A DNA stretch of 64,000 bases from Lentinus brumalis (taxonomy: Eukaryota; Basidiomycota; Agaricomycetes; Polyporales; Polyporaceae): positions 372,001 to 436,000 of the forward strand of contig MARA01000023.1 of the NCBI GenBank assembly GCA_001792895.1, given 5' to 3'. The notes beneath the pieces are model-generated. The model saw nothing but the letters and a program-made list of their open reading frames with translations. It ran no database searches and was not told the DNA's origin. Positions 46,012 through 56,784 of the stretch are shown piece after piece (positions within the stretch are counted from its first letter, which is position 1; each line of letters opens with the position of its first letter). Both the position numbers and the translations under genes were made by a program.

Positions 46012-47475
46012 TCAGACCATCTCAAGTTCGCTAGTTTTCCATCCGTCGCGGTCGTTGCCGATGTCCTTCATCATGTATGTCTCAGTCTGAATCTGGATGC
46101 CGGGGTAGTTGCTCGAAATCGGAGTGCCTTGGGACGGGTCGGCGTCGGGCATGCTACGCCTCACAGGGAAGGTGATGGGCTTTGGGAAGCTTGTGGATTG
46201 GTGGACGGCGTAGTTTTCCGCAGCGGCGCTTTGATCTGCCCGGATGATAATGAGGACGAAGGTTATTGGCTATGTTGGGGCGGTTGAACATCAAGATCAG
46301 CAAAGCGGACGAGCGGCAAGCTGGACTATGGCTCACGATGAGTTGAACGGTCTACAGAAGCAACGGGAAGTCAGCGACTATACTGCACAGGGTAATGAGC
46401 AGGAGGATGCAACGTACAACGTCAGACACGGGATACTGAGCGTTGTTCGATGCGAGGAACAGGGAGAAGAAGCAGACGACGGAGACGGTGTAGACGAGCC
46501 CAGACTCAACGAGAACGCGGACGACCCGAATTAACCGTTGGTTCCCGCCAACTCGTGTCATGCCCTTGGAGGCCACGCCAGCGTTGATTCTCAGGATACG
46601 AAATACGATCATGCCTAAGCAGTCAGCCGAACGAATGAGCCATCCTTGCGCGCATCGTACACAGTGCGCCACGTACCTGTTGTTATGGTCGTCATTGCGA
46701 GAGTGAGGGAGAGAAAGGCGGTGATCCACGGCACGAGGCGCTGCTCGTTCAATGTGGCCGAACTGTGTAATGTTGCCGTGATATAAACGGCGATCCAGCC
46801 GCACACTGATGAGACGGAACATTCAGCTTAGACGACTTGAGGTAGGGCGCGAGCTAATCACCTGACTCCGCAAGCCAGAGAATTGCCGGTACAGCGACGT
46901 ATCGCCACTTCCTATCATATACAACGTAGCATCTGTAAGCCTAGGAGTACGCAGAAATTAGTCCTGGCCTAGTTCAAAGAACCAGAGGACCAACCATGAT
47001 AGCGTCGCCGATGAAAGTCTGCGCGCCGTAGTCCACTGTCTTCATGACGTTGACCCAGTTTGAGATTTCGGCAAACTGACCCTTAGCACCACCGGGGCCG
47101 GTGTAGTAAATGAAGGCTTCCAGGTTGAGTCGGAGCCCGAAAGCCATCTCTAGCGTTGCGATGGTGAACATGGCAAGGGTAGCCACGACCATGACCCAGT
47201 TGATGCGGTCCCTGCTCTTGAGGTACCCGTCTCGAGACCAGAGTTGAACACGCATGCCATACGTGACAGTGATCAAAACCATTCCTGGAAACTTCGAGTC
47301 AGCCCGCCGAGGTATGGACATGACGACAACGGGAACGCACCGTAGAAGATGGCTTGCATGTACATTGCAATCAACTGGTTCATAGAAGGTATTCATTAGT
47401 AGTGTAGCCGCGTCAGGACGTGGACTTTCCGTGCAGTACCTCAGCGGTATCGATCGGAAGCGACGAGGACGCCAT
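46012..47475 (-). CDS. Seven-helix membrane protein of unknown function, right copy
   Basis: Start MASSSLPIDTAE at 47475, then LIAMYMQAIFYG and GMVLITVTYGMRVQLWSRDG. It parallels the left copy throughout: ATLAMFTIATLEMAFGLRL, AYRCYVVYDRKWRYVAVPAI, VCGWIAVYITATLHSSATL, SGLVYTVSVVCFFSLFLASN, then after two short introns PITFVLIIIRADQSAAAENY and a tail ending in TYMMKDIGNDRDGWKTSELE. All junctions checked are in phase and the GT donor after IFYG is normal. It appears intact and more diverged from its partner than the MFS pair. It is divergent from the right oxidase gene across 1.04 kb, probably the ancestral arrangement. Confidence 0.84.
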
Positions 47476-48512
47476 CGTAGATGAGCAAGTCGAAGTGGAG
47501 CGACCGTCTCGGGCCAGCCAGCGAGGAAAGAACAGACGCACAGAGCTCAACGCTCCATCGTCACCGTGTTATAACGCCAAGAAAATGTGGACAGATGACC
47601 GATGGTTACAGGGACCGAACTTCTAGGGACCGAGCTTCTCAAACCCAAGCGCAGGATGCTGGGCAGACTCATCAAGTTCCATGGGGGCCACATGGACCGT
47701 CAGCGCTGCACACCGGGCGACATGGGTCACAGTAGTCGGTACCTGTCAGATGAGAAGACCGATGGGAACAAGAGGAACAAAGTTCATTCCCATGTATCGC
47801 GGTCTCCTGGAGCGACGGTGTGGCTGCGAAGGCCCGTGTGAGAGGAAGTTCCACCGATGAGCCATCGGTCGGCGGCGCTCTCAGATCAACGCAGCGAGTC
47901 TATGGGTCGGTCCAATGACGCTCATGTGGGGGAGATGGGACCACAGAAGACGATGGTTGCACGGACAGCATTGATTGACATTGGCATATGACGGCGGCGG
48001 TTTGGGCTCAGGAATCAGGACATCAGGTTCTCGAGAAGACCGGCGATTGAGTGCCTGTGGAAGATATCAGAGCAACGCACGACCCGCAGATACGCAGCGA
48101 ATATCCACAGTACCTGACAGTGGCTTGGAGGGAGAGGGACAGACTGCGGGATCATCGATGCACAGTGAGGCAACTTACTTCGACACTTTACTGCTTACTT
48201 ACCTAAGCTTAGTACATTCTGTGCGCCGGCGCGGCCCGTAGTACTGCCACCAGGCCTGGCTACTGAACGTGAACCCACGGCACTGACTCCTACTTCCCGA
48301 TACCACGCAAGGTCTCCGCCAGGTCCCGTCTGAACCGAGCTCCGGCCTCTTCTCTCAATCAGTAAGAAGTCTTCTTGGTCTTTTCGACCTGATAGCGACC
48401 ATGCCATGATCAACCTCAAAACCTGGATTCGAGCTCCAGGCTCAGCGCCACCGAGCATCCGCTGAGCATAAAGCTCGCATCGTTCCATGCAGATTGTGCT
48501 AAACCAGCCAGC
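47476..48512. other. Divergent promoter region, right 7TM and oxidase
   Basis: A 1.04-kb gap between two divergent starts. The short leader CATCTACG just before the 7TM start codon is shared with the left copy. No gene seen. Confidence 0.45.
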
Positions 48513-50461
48513 ATGACTTCGGCAACTACAACTGGGATTGACCCGCTGTTCCATGAGCCTGTCGAGCTCCTCTCCACAGATGCGCGCGTAGCTCTGTCTT
48601 ACAAGCGTGCACGCCTCCTTATGCACGAATACGGTCCGTGCAGCTTACCCTATGGACTCTCTATCGCTACCTTACGGTCCACTGACTTTGTACATTAGCG
48701 TTCACCGTCAAAGACGTGCTCGAGTCATCCCCTAAATTTTGGGCACTCCAGTCCGACCCCCGCCTACCCCTTGATATTGCTTGCTACACCATCCTCGCCG
48801 CACACGTAGGGCTCGCCATCGGAACGCTCGCGAAGTTCGCAGGCCACAGGGCCGACATCGCGGCGCTCGTTCGGAGCTTGCTCAACTTCGACACTGTTGG
48901 AGTGTATCTGCTCAGCGAGCGTGGACACGGACTCGATGCATTCAACATTGAGACCACGGCCACACTCACTTCAGAAGGATTCATCCTGAACACTCCGCGA
49001 GAGGAGGCGGCCAAGTACGTTGCTACCGAATCTGCAAGTACTCTACTTACCGATGCGACCTTATTTTATAGAATGATGCCAGCCACTACGCCTTCCTTTG
49101 GTATTCCTAAGGTCGCCCTCGTGATGGCTCGGCTCATCGTCTCCGGCGAAGATCGCGGAAGTCGCTTCTTCATCGTCCCCATCTGCAACAAATTCCAGAT
49201 GTACCGTGGTGTCCACTCCACACGTCTGCCGACGCGCAGCGGCACCGCTCCCCTAGACTTCTCCATCACGACCTTTGACCACGTACTTCTTCCTATCACC
49301 GCTCTTCTCGGAGACTCTCTCGCGGCTCCCAAGAACCCCCTGCAGGCGTGGTGGGGCGAGGTGTGGCGCATCCCCATTGGAACTGGTGCCGTTGCTGGAC
49401 CGCTTGTGCAAGCCCTGAAGCACGCGGCGTACATTGGATCCAGTTACTCCCTCCATCGCCACATTGTCGGCAAGACGCCTACTCCGGTATCGCTCATGTC
49501 CTTCTGGACACAGCGGTGGGCGATGGTTCAAGCTGTCGCTGTCGCCCGTGTTCTCGACGTCTGGTACCCGACCGTTGTGAATCAGTCGGTCGACATGGCT
49601 CTGGAACCAGGCGTGCGTCATGCTTACTCCGTCATCACGAAGGCGAGCATTGCCCAGCTTTTCCAAACTTGCATGGGGGAGGTGATGGTTAGGTGCGGCG
49701 CTCAAGGGTAAGTTCTTCGTATCCTCTTGGTAGCAACGCCAAAAGCTGAGTAAAACCCCTTAGTACATTCGAGCACAACTTCATGGCGCGCATGAAGGTA
49801 TGTTTTCCTGGTATCAGCATCGAACGTACCACGGATCTCTGACATGTCTCTACCATAGAACGAAGGCTACGGCGTGGTCATTGCTGAGGGAGACATCCTC
49901 ACACTCTGCATCCGCCTCTACAACGAGCTTCTGCTGGGAAGATACAGCATTCCCCCGCCCGCCCACAAAGATACGCTTCTCTGGCGTCATGCCGAGGGTC
50001 TCCTGCGCACCGCGCGCGAGTACCTCGCTACGTGCGGCGATCACCGGAGCGAGAAGGCCAACGCGTTCGTGCTGCCGCTTGCGGAGGCCGGTGTCAGCGC
50101 CATCGGCCACGCCCTCGCATACTCGGCGGCTATCGACGCAGCAGTGCCCAAGCCCCTCCTTGACGTCTATGAGTGCGCTGTCATGCGGCTCGACGCCGTC
50201 TGGTACTCTGAGTCCGCCGGTCTGTCGAGCTTTGAACAGCGTATGCGCGAGGACAAGGCGAGCGCGGCTGTTCTGCCCCGTCTGGAGGAATACCTCCGCG
50301 ACTTGAAGATTGCCCGTTTCGTTCGCGCGCCCATCGTCTCCGACGCCGCCTGGAAGGCTTACCTCAAGCTCCTCCCCACGCACTCCGGAAATGCGGACGC
50401 GAATGAGGACTCCAAGGTTCGGTTTCGGTCTGAGACTATTTCTGCACGCCTGTAGCTATGA
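48513..50461 (+). CDS. Acyl-CoA oxidase-like enzyme, intact right copy
   Basis: Exons 48513-48633, 48699-49014, 49072-49707, 49764-49797 and 49859 onward. The start is MTSATTTGIDPLFHEPVELL. The central domain has ATLTSEGFILNTPREEAAK joined to MMPATTPSFGIPK, then ITTFDHVLLPITALLGD, with a helical C-terminal domain after it. These mark the FAD-dependent acyl-CoA oxidase/dehydrogenase superfamily. If a final 39-nt intron (50417-50455) is removed the protein is 556 residues and ends NEDSKL; if it is kept, 567 residues end TISARL. Both endings fit the PTS1 consensus, so a peroxisomal location is likely. It is shorter than classic Pox enzymes (about 650-700 residues). It oxidises an acyl-CoA; the chain type is unknown. 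Confidence 0.86.
50417..50455 (+). other. Putative 39-nt terminal intron that switches the C-terminus
   Basis: The stretch begins GT and ends TAG, sits in phase 0 and has no stop before its last codon. Splicing gives a C-terminal SKL; retention gives ARL. The donor is weak (GTTCGG). The same 39-nt layout occurs in the left copy at 25933-25971. Confidence 0.5.
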
Positions 50462-51181
50462 ACTTGCCGCATAAATGGTCCTCGATGTTGGTGAGTTGGT
50501 TCGAGTCTGCCGCCTGCGATCACTGCTGACATACCTGATTACACGCAGTACGCTATCCAATGTGGAGTGGAGACCCACATCTTCGAGGAAGATACAGATG
50601 CCCCCGGGTCGCGGGACCGAGATAGAGTGAATGGTGATAAGCCGAGTGACATGTAGACTACGGTTCCCTGCGTCGCTTTTTTTGTTGGTATTACCGGATG
50701 TATTTATGGCATAAGGGCTATCGCGTATACTCGACCGGCATGGAAGATGCACAGAGTCAACGCGACAGCTGATCGCCCACGTCATTGAGGTATCTTCGGA
50801 GGTCGGCACTGACGGGAGCTTGTCTCCTCCCTTCACTATGCAAGGGAGTCGCTGAGTGTCCAGGACTGTCGCGAGGGTACTTACGTTCGTCGATCGCGTA
50901 AATCATTTCGGGTCACGCTTGACCGTAACGTGCAAAGGTTCCTGTGCGAAGCCACTCGTTCAAGTCCTATTCGGTCACGCCTCATAGGAGGAATCAATCA
51001 AGAGACTGGGCGTTCGTCCTTGTACTGATTGGTGGAGGAGCGCGGTTTGAGCCAGGTGAAGAGAGACACGACGCTCCGCCCCCAGGCCAGCTGAGGCTAC
51101 AGAAAGTCTCACGTCTCGTACTCTTCCACGACCTAAGAGGGTCGAAGGTCGGTCAGCTAAGACGGCTGATGCAACGGGGAG
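50462..51181. other. Intergenic gap
   Basis: About 720 bp between the right oxidase and GPI3, convergent. The first 140 bp resemble the corresponding flank of the left oxidase copy. No gene seen in the rest. Confidence 0.45.
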
Positions 51182-52877
51182 TCATGTTACCTCTTGGAAC
51201 CGTTCTGGAGTCCAATGCATCTGAACCTTGTCGAGTTGATCTTCGGGTAGCCACCATTCGAGGAACATGAAGAACAAACAGTCCACAACGAGGATGATCG
51301 CGAAGATGATGCCGGCTACGGGTCCCAGGTCCAGCGTTCTGCAGATGTGTCAGTGGCTTCGTGATGGGACGATCGGGAGGACCAACCGATGCATGCGCGT
51401 CCAGAAGTCGTATGGCTGCGACTTCATTATCGAGTCATAGACGGCTTCCGTACGCTGCGCCACGTCGCGCCAATCGTAGAAGCCTCTCACGCGTTCGTGG
51501 GCTTTGTGTGGATCGTGCTTGCCGGCGGATACGAGTCGGATAGCCTCTGACATTGCGCGAACAACGTCTACAATAGAGCAGCAGGGTTCAGTGGCTAGGG
51601 ATGCGTGGCGGGTCCGCAAGGGGGTCACTTACCATCTTCATCCGGCTTGGCGAAAGAGATCATGTCTTCTGGCAGGATCTCGGGGACTCCACCAACCTTA
51701 GTGGACACGACGTAGAGCCCAGCACATGCAGCTTCAAGGATGGCGATACCGAAAGATTCGGTAAGCGACGTGTTCATGAAGATTGATCCTTGGATGAGAA
51801 CCTGCAAGTATGTCACCACACTGGCTTCTGAGACGAGTGCGTCGCACTCACGTCGCGAACGTCGCTGTGGCGAACAGGTCCAAGCATCTCTATGCGGTCT
51901 TGAAGCAGATACTTCTCTCGCATCTGCAGGAGATCTATCATCTTCGGTCCGTCTCCTCCTAGTCATAGAGCAAGATAAGTCGTAACGTTCGGCACCAGAT
52001 ACAGCGGCCGTACCGATGAGGAAACGGACATTGGGAAACAGGGCGCATATTCGGGGTGCCGTAGCTATGAGAAGATCGATGCCTTTCCTGTACGCAAGCC
52101 GGGATATGACGACAACAGTAACTGCGTGAAGTGAGCACTGTCAACTCGCTGGGTAGAAGTAAGAATGTCTCACTCGTGTCTCCGGACGGCGGAGATGGGG
52201 CAGGCTTGAATTGGTCGGCGACGAGAGAGTTGGGGATGACGTGGACAATGTCGGGAAGTAACCTCGCTCGCAGTACAGTATTCTCGCGACTGGCCTTCAG
52301 TCAGTACCGTGAACGGGGCGGTGCTGACAAGTCACGTACCCGGTGTGAGATACACAAATAGCGGCATCCACATTACGCAGAGCTGCTTCGAGCAGCTTGT
52401 TAGTCAAGATACTCGCTGCGTCGTCGAAGCCAAATAGACTGTGGTCGGTGAACACCGTCCGCACGCCCATGAGATGGGCATGTAAGATGCCTTCATGCGC
52501 CAGTGACGAAAGACCAGCGTGACCGTGTATGATCTGCACACCTTCCCGAAGAATGATGCTACGTAAGTATGGTAAGAATGTGAAGTAGTTTGGTAGCGTT
52601 GCTGATGATGCAATAGTTGGGTATGGGAGATAGTAGACCTTAAGCGATGGTAGAAGCCACCGGATGCCTACACGGTCCGGAGGATGGCTATGAGTGATGA
52701 CGATAACCTGAGAGATGGCGGCTTAGTTCGACGTACATCATCCAACATACTGGACAAAGGTACCTTGTGGCCACGCCGCAGCATGTTCGCGCTGAGCATA
52801 TAGATGTGGTTCTCAACCCCGCCAACATTGGGATGGAAGAAGTCACATATCATCCTGCGTAAAGGAGTCAGGTTCAT
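51182..52877 (-). CDS. GPI3: GPI-GlcNAc transferase catalytic subunit (PIG-A/Gpi3)
   Basis: Start at 52877; the N-terminus [20 protein letters not shown] is the PIG-A signature. Next come [53 protein letters not shown], and the donor-binding half with [38 protein letters not shown] and [19 protein letters not shown]. The C-terminus has the single membrane helix [19 protein letters not shown] that anchors the enzyme in the ER. The protein transfers GlcNAc from UDP-GlcNAc to phosphatidylinositol, the first step of GPI-anchor synthesis (GT4 family). Several short introns interrupt it. It is essential in yeast, so this gene marks the end of the accessory region. Confidence 0.93.
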
Positions 52878-53034
52878 GGCAAATGTACTTGAGGAGTCTT
52901 TCCTACGCTATGTTGAATCCCATGATGGGGTCGCGTGTGGTTAAGGAGGAAGTCCGAGCTCGGCATCGGGCAGGTAGTCAGTGTATTAGCCCTGGGGATG
53001 TGGCTAGATATTTTTGCCTTTGCTCAGTAGTAAC

Positions 53035-53136
53035 GGTTCGATGGTGTAGTTGGTTATCACGTCTGTCTCACAAGCGTTCAGCTGGGCTTGAACATGTGCA
53101 CACAGGAGGTCTCCGGTTCGAACCCGGGTCGAACCA
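53035..53136 (+). tRNA. tRNA-Val (anticodon CAC) with intron
   Basis: A full cloverleaf folds. Acceptor arms are GGTTCGA and TCGAACC with discriminator A at 53136; the D stem is GTGT/TCAC; the anticodon stem TCTGT/ACAGG carries loop CTCACAC with anticodon CAC at 53069-53071; the T arm is TCCGG-TTCGAAC-CCGGG. A 28-nt intron (53073-53100) follows position 37, the canonical site. A T run just downstream (from 53138) fits RNA polymerase III termination. The T-arm sequence GGTTCGAAC provides the B box. Confidence 0.93.
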
Positions 53137-53151
53137 CTTTTACCTAATTAA

Positions 53152-53365
53152 TTTGTCATCTTGGCTTTTACTCTTTTGTTCGCCCATATATGGTTTAACA
53201 TCTTGTACTGATATTACGTAACTGCTTCGGCAGGAGTGCCGCACGCTCTTTTGCCCCATTTGTCATCTTGGCTTTTACTCTTTTGTTCGCCCATATATGG
53301 TTTAACATCTTGTACTGATATTACGTAACTGCTTCGGCAGGAGTGCCGCACGCTCTTTTGCCCCA
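53152..53365. repeat. Perfect 107-bp tandem duplication
   Basis: Units 53152-53258 and 53259-53365 appear identical. The repeat starts 15 bp after the tRNA-Val gene and ends about 195 bp before the oxysterol-binding protein start, so it lies in that gene's upstream region. Confidence 0.9.
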
Positions 53366-53559
53366 GCGTTCCTCCATATTTGGACTACCGGCTTGGCTAC
53401 AATCAGACGCTGCAGTGCTTCGCGTTTAGCATCGCAGTCGGTGTCGACGGGGCGCACGTTCATTGTCTCTCTTCTCTTCTCTCTCGACATTGTCGTTGTC
53501 TTCTGAATCTTCAGTCTTTCCTATATCCTTTGTTTGCACCTGGTTCCTCAACGCACGCG

Positions 53560-55456
53560 ATGGCATCTCAGGACAAGAACGATGTTGCCGCGCTCGAGGA
53601 GGATGCCCCGGGCCAGCCCATCTCCGTTCCTGACTCTGGAGACACAGGGGAGAGCGGGAAGCTTAAGATGATAGTGCAGCTTGTGAAGAAGTGTCTCGGA
53701 GTCAAGGATATAGCTGCCATGTACGTCTCAGTTTGTGGAACACGTCTCTCCTTGCCTGACGGTGCAACAGGCGACTGTCCCTGCCTGCGTCTCTGCTCGA
53801 GCCAATTCCGAATCTCGAGTACTGGCATTATCTCGACCGTCCGGACCTCTTTGCTGCGTGAGTCGTCCCTGATTGTCTGTGTGTGCGCGTTCGGGAGGTG
53901 ATGACGTGCACTCAGCATCAATGATTCGGACGACCCCTTCGAGCGTATGCTGGCCGTGCTCAGGTTCACCTTCTCCAAGGACCTCAAGTTTATTGTAAGT
54001 CCACTCGTCTTCCTACAGCGGTGTCATAGCTTGACCAGTTCACAGCGAGGCAAGGTGTGCAAGCCGTATAACTCGGTACTTGGCGAGCACTTCCGTTCGC
54101 ACTGGGACGTCATCCCCGTCGACTATCCATCGGACCCGAACGAGCCTCCGATTCAACACCTATACATCTCCCCACCGGTAGCAGATCCCGCGCCCTCGTC
54201 CTCATACTTCTTCTCGTCCGCAGCCGTGTCCGCACCGGACGTGACGCACCCGTCCCTCTCTGAGACCGCAAGCGTCAAGAGCGGCCGCAGCGGGAAGAGC
54301 GGGTTCAGCGGCCTCAGCTTCATGTCTCGCGGCCCTTCAACTACGGCCAAGACGACTCCGTCCGCGTCACCCCACCACGTCGAGACCAATCTCGAGGCCG
54401 GCATGTCCAACCTCAGCCTTGCGAACGACCGAGACTCCGGTCCCCTCTTGGAGGCAGACGAGACCGCTGCGGACAAGCCGCGCATCCGTATCGCCTACCT
54501 TACGGAACAAGTCTCTCACCATCCCCCTATCTCGGCGTACCATGCTGCGTGCCCCAGCCGTCACATTGAACTCACCGGCGTCGACCAGATATCCGCCAAG
54601 GTTTCCGGCACGACCGTGCGCGTGATGCCTGGTTCGTTCAACAAGGGCATCTTCGTCCGCATTACGGGCGGTGCTGGCGCCGGGGAGATGTACCACATTA
54701 CCCATCCGGTAGCCTCTGTCAATGGGCTGCTGCGCGGATCGTTCTACGTCACTGTCGGTGACACAACGATCATCACATGCTCGGGCGGTCAGGACGGCGA
54801 GAAGCTTCGAGCCATCATCGAGTACAAGGAGGAATCCTGGTTGGGCAAGGCGCACTTCCTCTTGGAGGGCGTCATCCATGAGTACGACCCGAAGGAGACA
54901 GTACATGAAGAGTGGGCGCGTATCAAGCATGTTCCAAAGGATCGCGTCCTTGCTGTCTTTGATGGATCGTGGCGCGGTCGGATCCGCTGGAAGCGCGTCG
55001 ATGCGTCTGACAGCGAGTACGCAACGCTCATCGACGTGTCGACACTGCATGTCATCCCGAAGAGCGTACGGCCACTGGAGAAGCAGCAGCCGAACGAGAG
55101 CAGAAAGCTGTGGGAGAACGTCACGGACAAGTTGGTGAAGAAGGAGTACAGCGAGGCTACAAAGCATAAGCTCGCGATCGAGCAGAAGCAGAGAGACGAT
55201 GCGGCGGAGAGGAAGCGGAAGGGCGTCGAGTGAGTGACCTCGCACACATGCCTCTCGTCGCTTTGCTGACATCTGCACTAGCTTTGTACCGAAGTACTTC
55301 GAGCCCGACATCTCGACCGGCATTCCGATGCTAACCGAGGAGGGTCGCAAGGCCATAGAAGAGGAGCTCGCCGAGACTGCTGACCACAGGCTGGAGGACT
55401 CGGCACCGACACCCCAGCCGCAGGGCGCGGATCTCGCCGAGGACGTGCAGGCATGA
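53560..55456 (+). CDS. Oxysterol-binding protein-related lipid-transfer protein
   Basis: Start MASQDKNDVAALEEDAPGQP at 53560, after a CT-rich leader. The spliced frame runs VKKCLGVKDIAAM to RLSLPASLLEPIPNLEYW and on to KPYNSVLGEHFRSHWDV. The family fingerprint EQVSHHPPISAY is present, as are NKGIFVRITGG and SWLGKAHFLLEGVIHEY. A serine-rich insert of about 90 residues lies between the lid region and the fingerprint. The last exon ends in DLAEDVQA. There is no PH or ankyrin domain, so this is a short ORP of the Osh4-Osh7 kind, a cytosolic carrier that exchanges sterol or phosphatidylserine for PI4P at membrane contacts. Which lipid it carries is not clear from sequence. Confidence 0.93.
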
Positions 55457-56338
55457 CCGACATGATTTATGACATGACCCATCTACGTTCTGATTCCCCG
55501 CGAACGCTTCCTACACATGCAGCAGTGCTACTTGTACGATAGTTTATACCATGCACGCCCTCCCTCAACCCCTTCGTCGCTTCTCGCACACAGACTTGCG
55601 GTCGGCTTGTACGAACTGGAATGGAGGCAGTTTAATCGTCTCGAGTTGCATACTTAACACATCAATCGTGTGTATATACATCGCAATGCTTTCTTAAATA
55701 GACATGTTCGAGGTTAGGAGGACTGACTGAGCTCGTCAGCGTGTTGGTACGTGCCCGGTTCCCTCCCTGGCGTTTGGTGTGACTGACTGCAGACATCGGT
55801 CTTAAGTAGGTCGGCGATCAGTCGGATACCATACGCAAGGCCTGAGGCCTAGGAATGCCTTTAACGTGCGCATATTCCTTGGAAGGTCGGCTGATCAGAC
55901 GCTCTCCGCCTTCCGCGCTGACTCGCGCCGATCGACTTGTCTTGAAGCGACATGGAGACATCCAGTCCTCGACGAAGGTCTCAGTTCGCCACTCGCTTTG
56001 ACAGGTCACTCTTCGGAGTGTAAGCAAATGCCGAGTTGTCTGCTTCTCTTCAAATGTATGTAAGCTCACTGCTGTCTCTAGATTCCTAGATCGCGGGGGA
56101 GGGAGACATCGTCCCATTGAAGCGTTCTCTCAGTGAATCGAGTACTTACCCGAGTACTCAACACCCTCATGATGCCTCATCGCTACATGGCCGCAAGTGG
56201 GCGTTTCGCTTTCTCACTTGAGACATTCGCGTGGCGCGCGTGAGGTGTCTAGGGTCCCATAAGTACCTGCGAATACCTGCGAACCTTAAAACGACTTCCC
56301 AAGCGCCTCTCCACCTTCCCTTCGCCCACAACAGCAGC
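55457..56338. other. Intergenic gap
   Basis: About 880 bp after the oxysterol-binding protein gene, leading to the permease relic. No gene, RNA or repeat recognised. Confidence 0.4.
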
Positions 56339-56617
56339 ATGGATACGTCGGAAGATGAGAAGACGGGCAACATCGTCGACGAGTACTGCGTTGGTGATGC
56401 TATCACTCGGAAAAGTTGGTTCAAGACGGCTACTGACTTCCTGGCCCGTCGTGGCGTGGAACTCCCTCCTGGTGTATCCGTCATTATGACATTCCTATGT
56501 TCTTGCGGTATCATTGTGCCTTGCATGGAACAAGCATGGTACACCGGCCCCGTAGCGAACGCGGGCACAGGAGATATCGGAGTTCTGGTAGGATCCGCAC
56601 CTGTATCCCTTGTTTAG
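56339..56617 (+). pseudogene. Internally deleted relic of the NCS1 permease
   Basis: A 92-residue open frame begins MDTSEDEKTGNIVDEY, continues SWFKTATDFLARRGVE and then passes directly into LPPGVSVIMTFLCSCGI and WYTGPVANAGTGDIGVLVG. The first part matches the N-terminus and the second the C-terminus of the permease at 37818-39921; everything between, including nearly all membrane helices, is missing. The last residues are frame-shifted relative to the parent. It cannot be a transporter. It lies 6 kb beyond the right oxidase copy, with GPI3, tRNA-Val and the ORP gene in between. Confidence 0.88.
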
Positions 56618-56784
56618 AGCCGTTGAACGGGCATTGTTTGGTAGGTAGTAGATCGATAGTTACAGCTATCCAGATATTTTCCGTTTCACGTTCGTATCAG
56701 TGGTTTTCTGATACCTCTGATACATAACATATCCATGTTGCCTTGGGCAAGGACAGTGCCATTTGTCCGTGCATACTTAGCGGG

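Larger units (their letters stand above)
25927..50461. repeat. Inverted, rearranged duplication of a five-gene cluster
   Basis: Oxidase, MFS transporter, 7TM protein and P450 each occur once on either side of about 40 kb, always in opposite orientation. The fifth gene, the permease, has its second copy as a relic at 56339-56617. Pairs: 25927-27876 with 48513-50461; 29769-31820 with 42013-44098; 33276-34727 with 46012-47475; 35665-37696 with 40330-41305. Exon borders and several intron lengths match between copies. MFS and 7TM are swapped in order on the right, so a simple inversion does not explain the whole arrangement. Confidence 0.88.

Noticed and set aside
49015..49071. Continuous reading of 19 extra residues in the right oxidase copy before MMPATTP
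   Set aside because: The 57-nt stretch has GTACGT and TATAG borders and corresponds to a stop-containing intron in the left copy, so it is an intron whose length happens to be a multiple of three.
50456..50836. A 126-codon minus-strand frame after the right oxidase
   Set aside because: No hydrophobic, catalytic or repeat pattern, and it overlaps the duplicated flank of the oxidase gene.
54367..55482. A 371-codon minus-strand frame opposite the oxysterol-binding protein gene
   Set aside because: The plus strand encodes EQVSHHPP and the rest of the ORP fold; the antisense frame has no recognisable domain.
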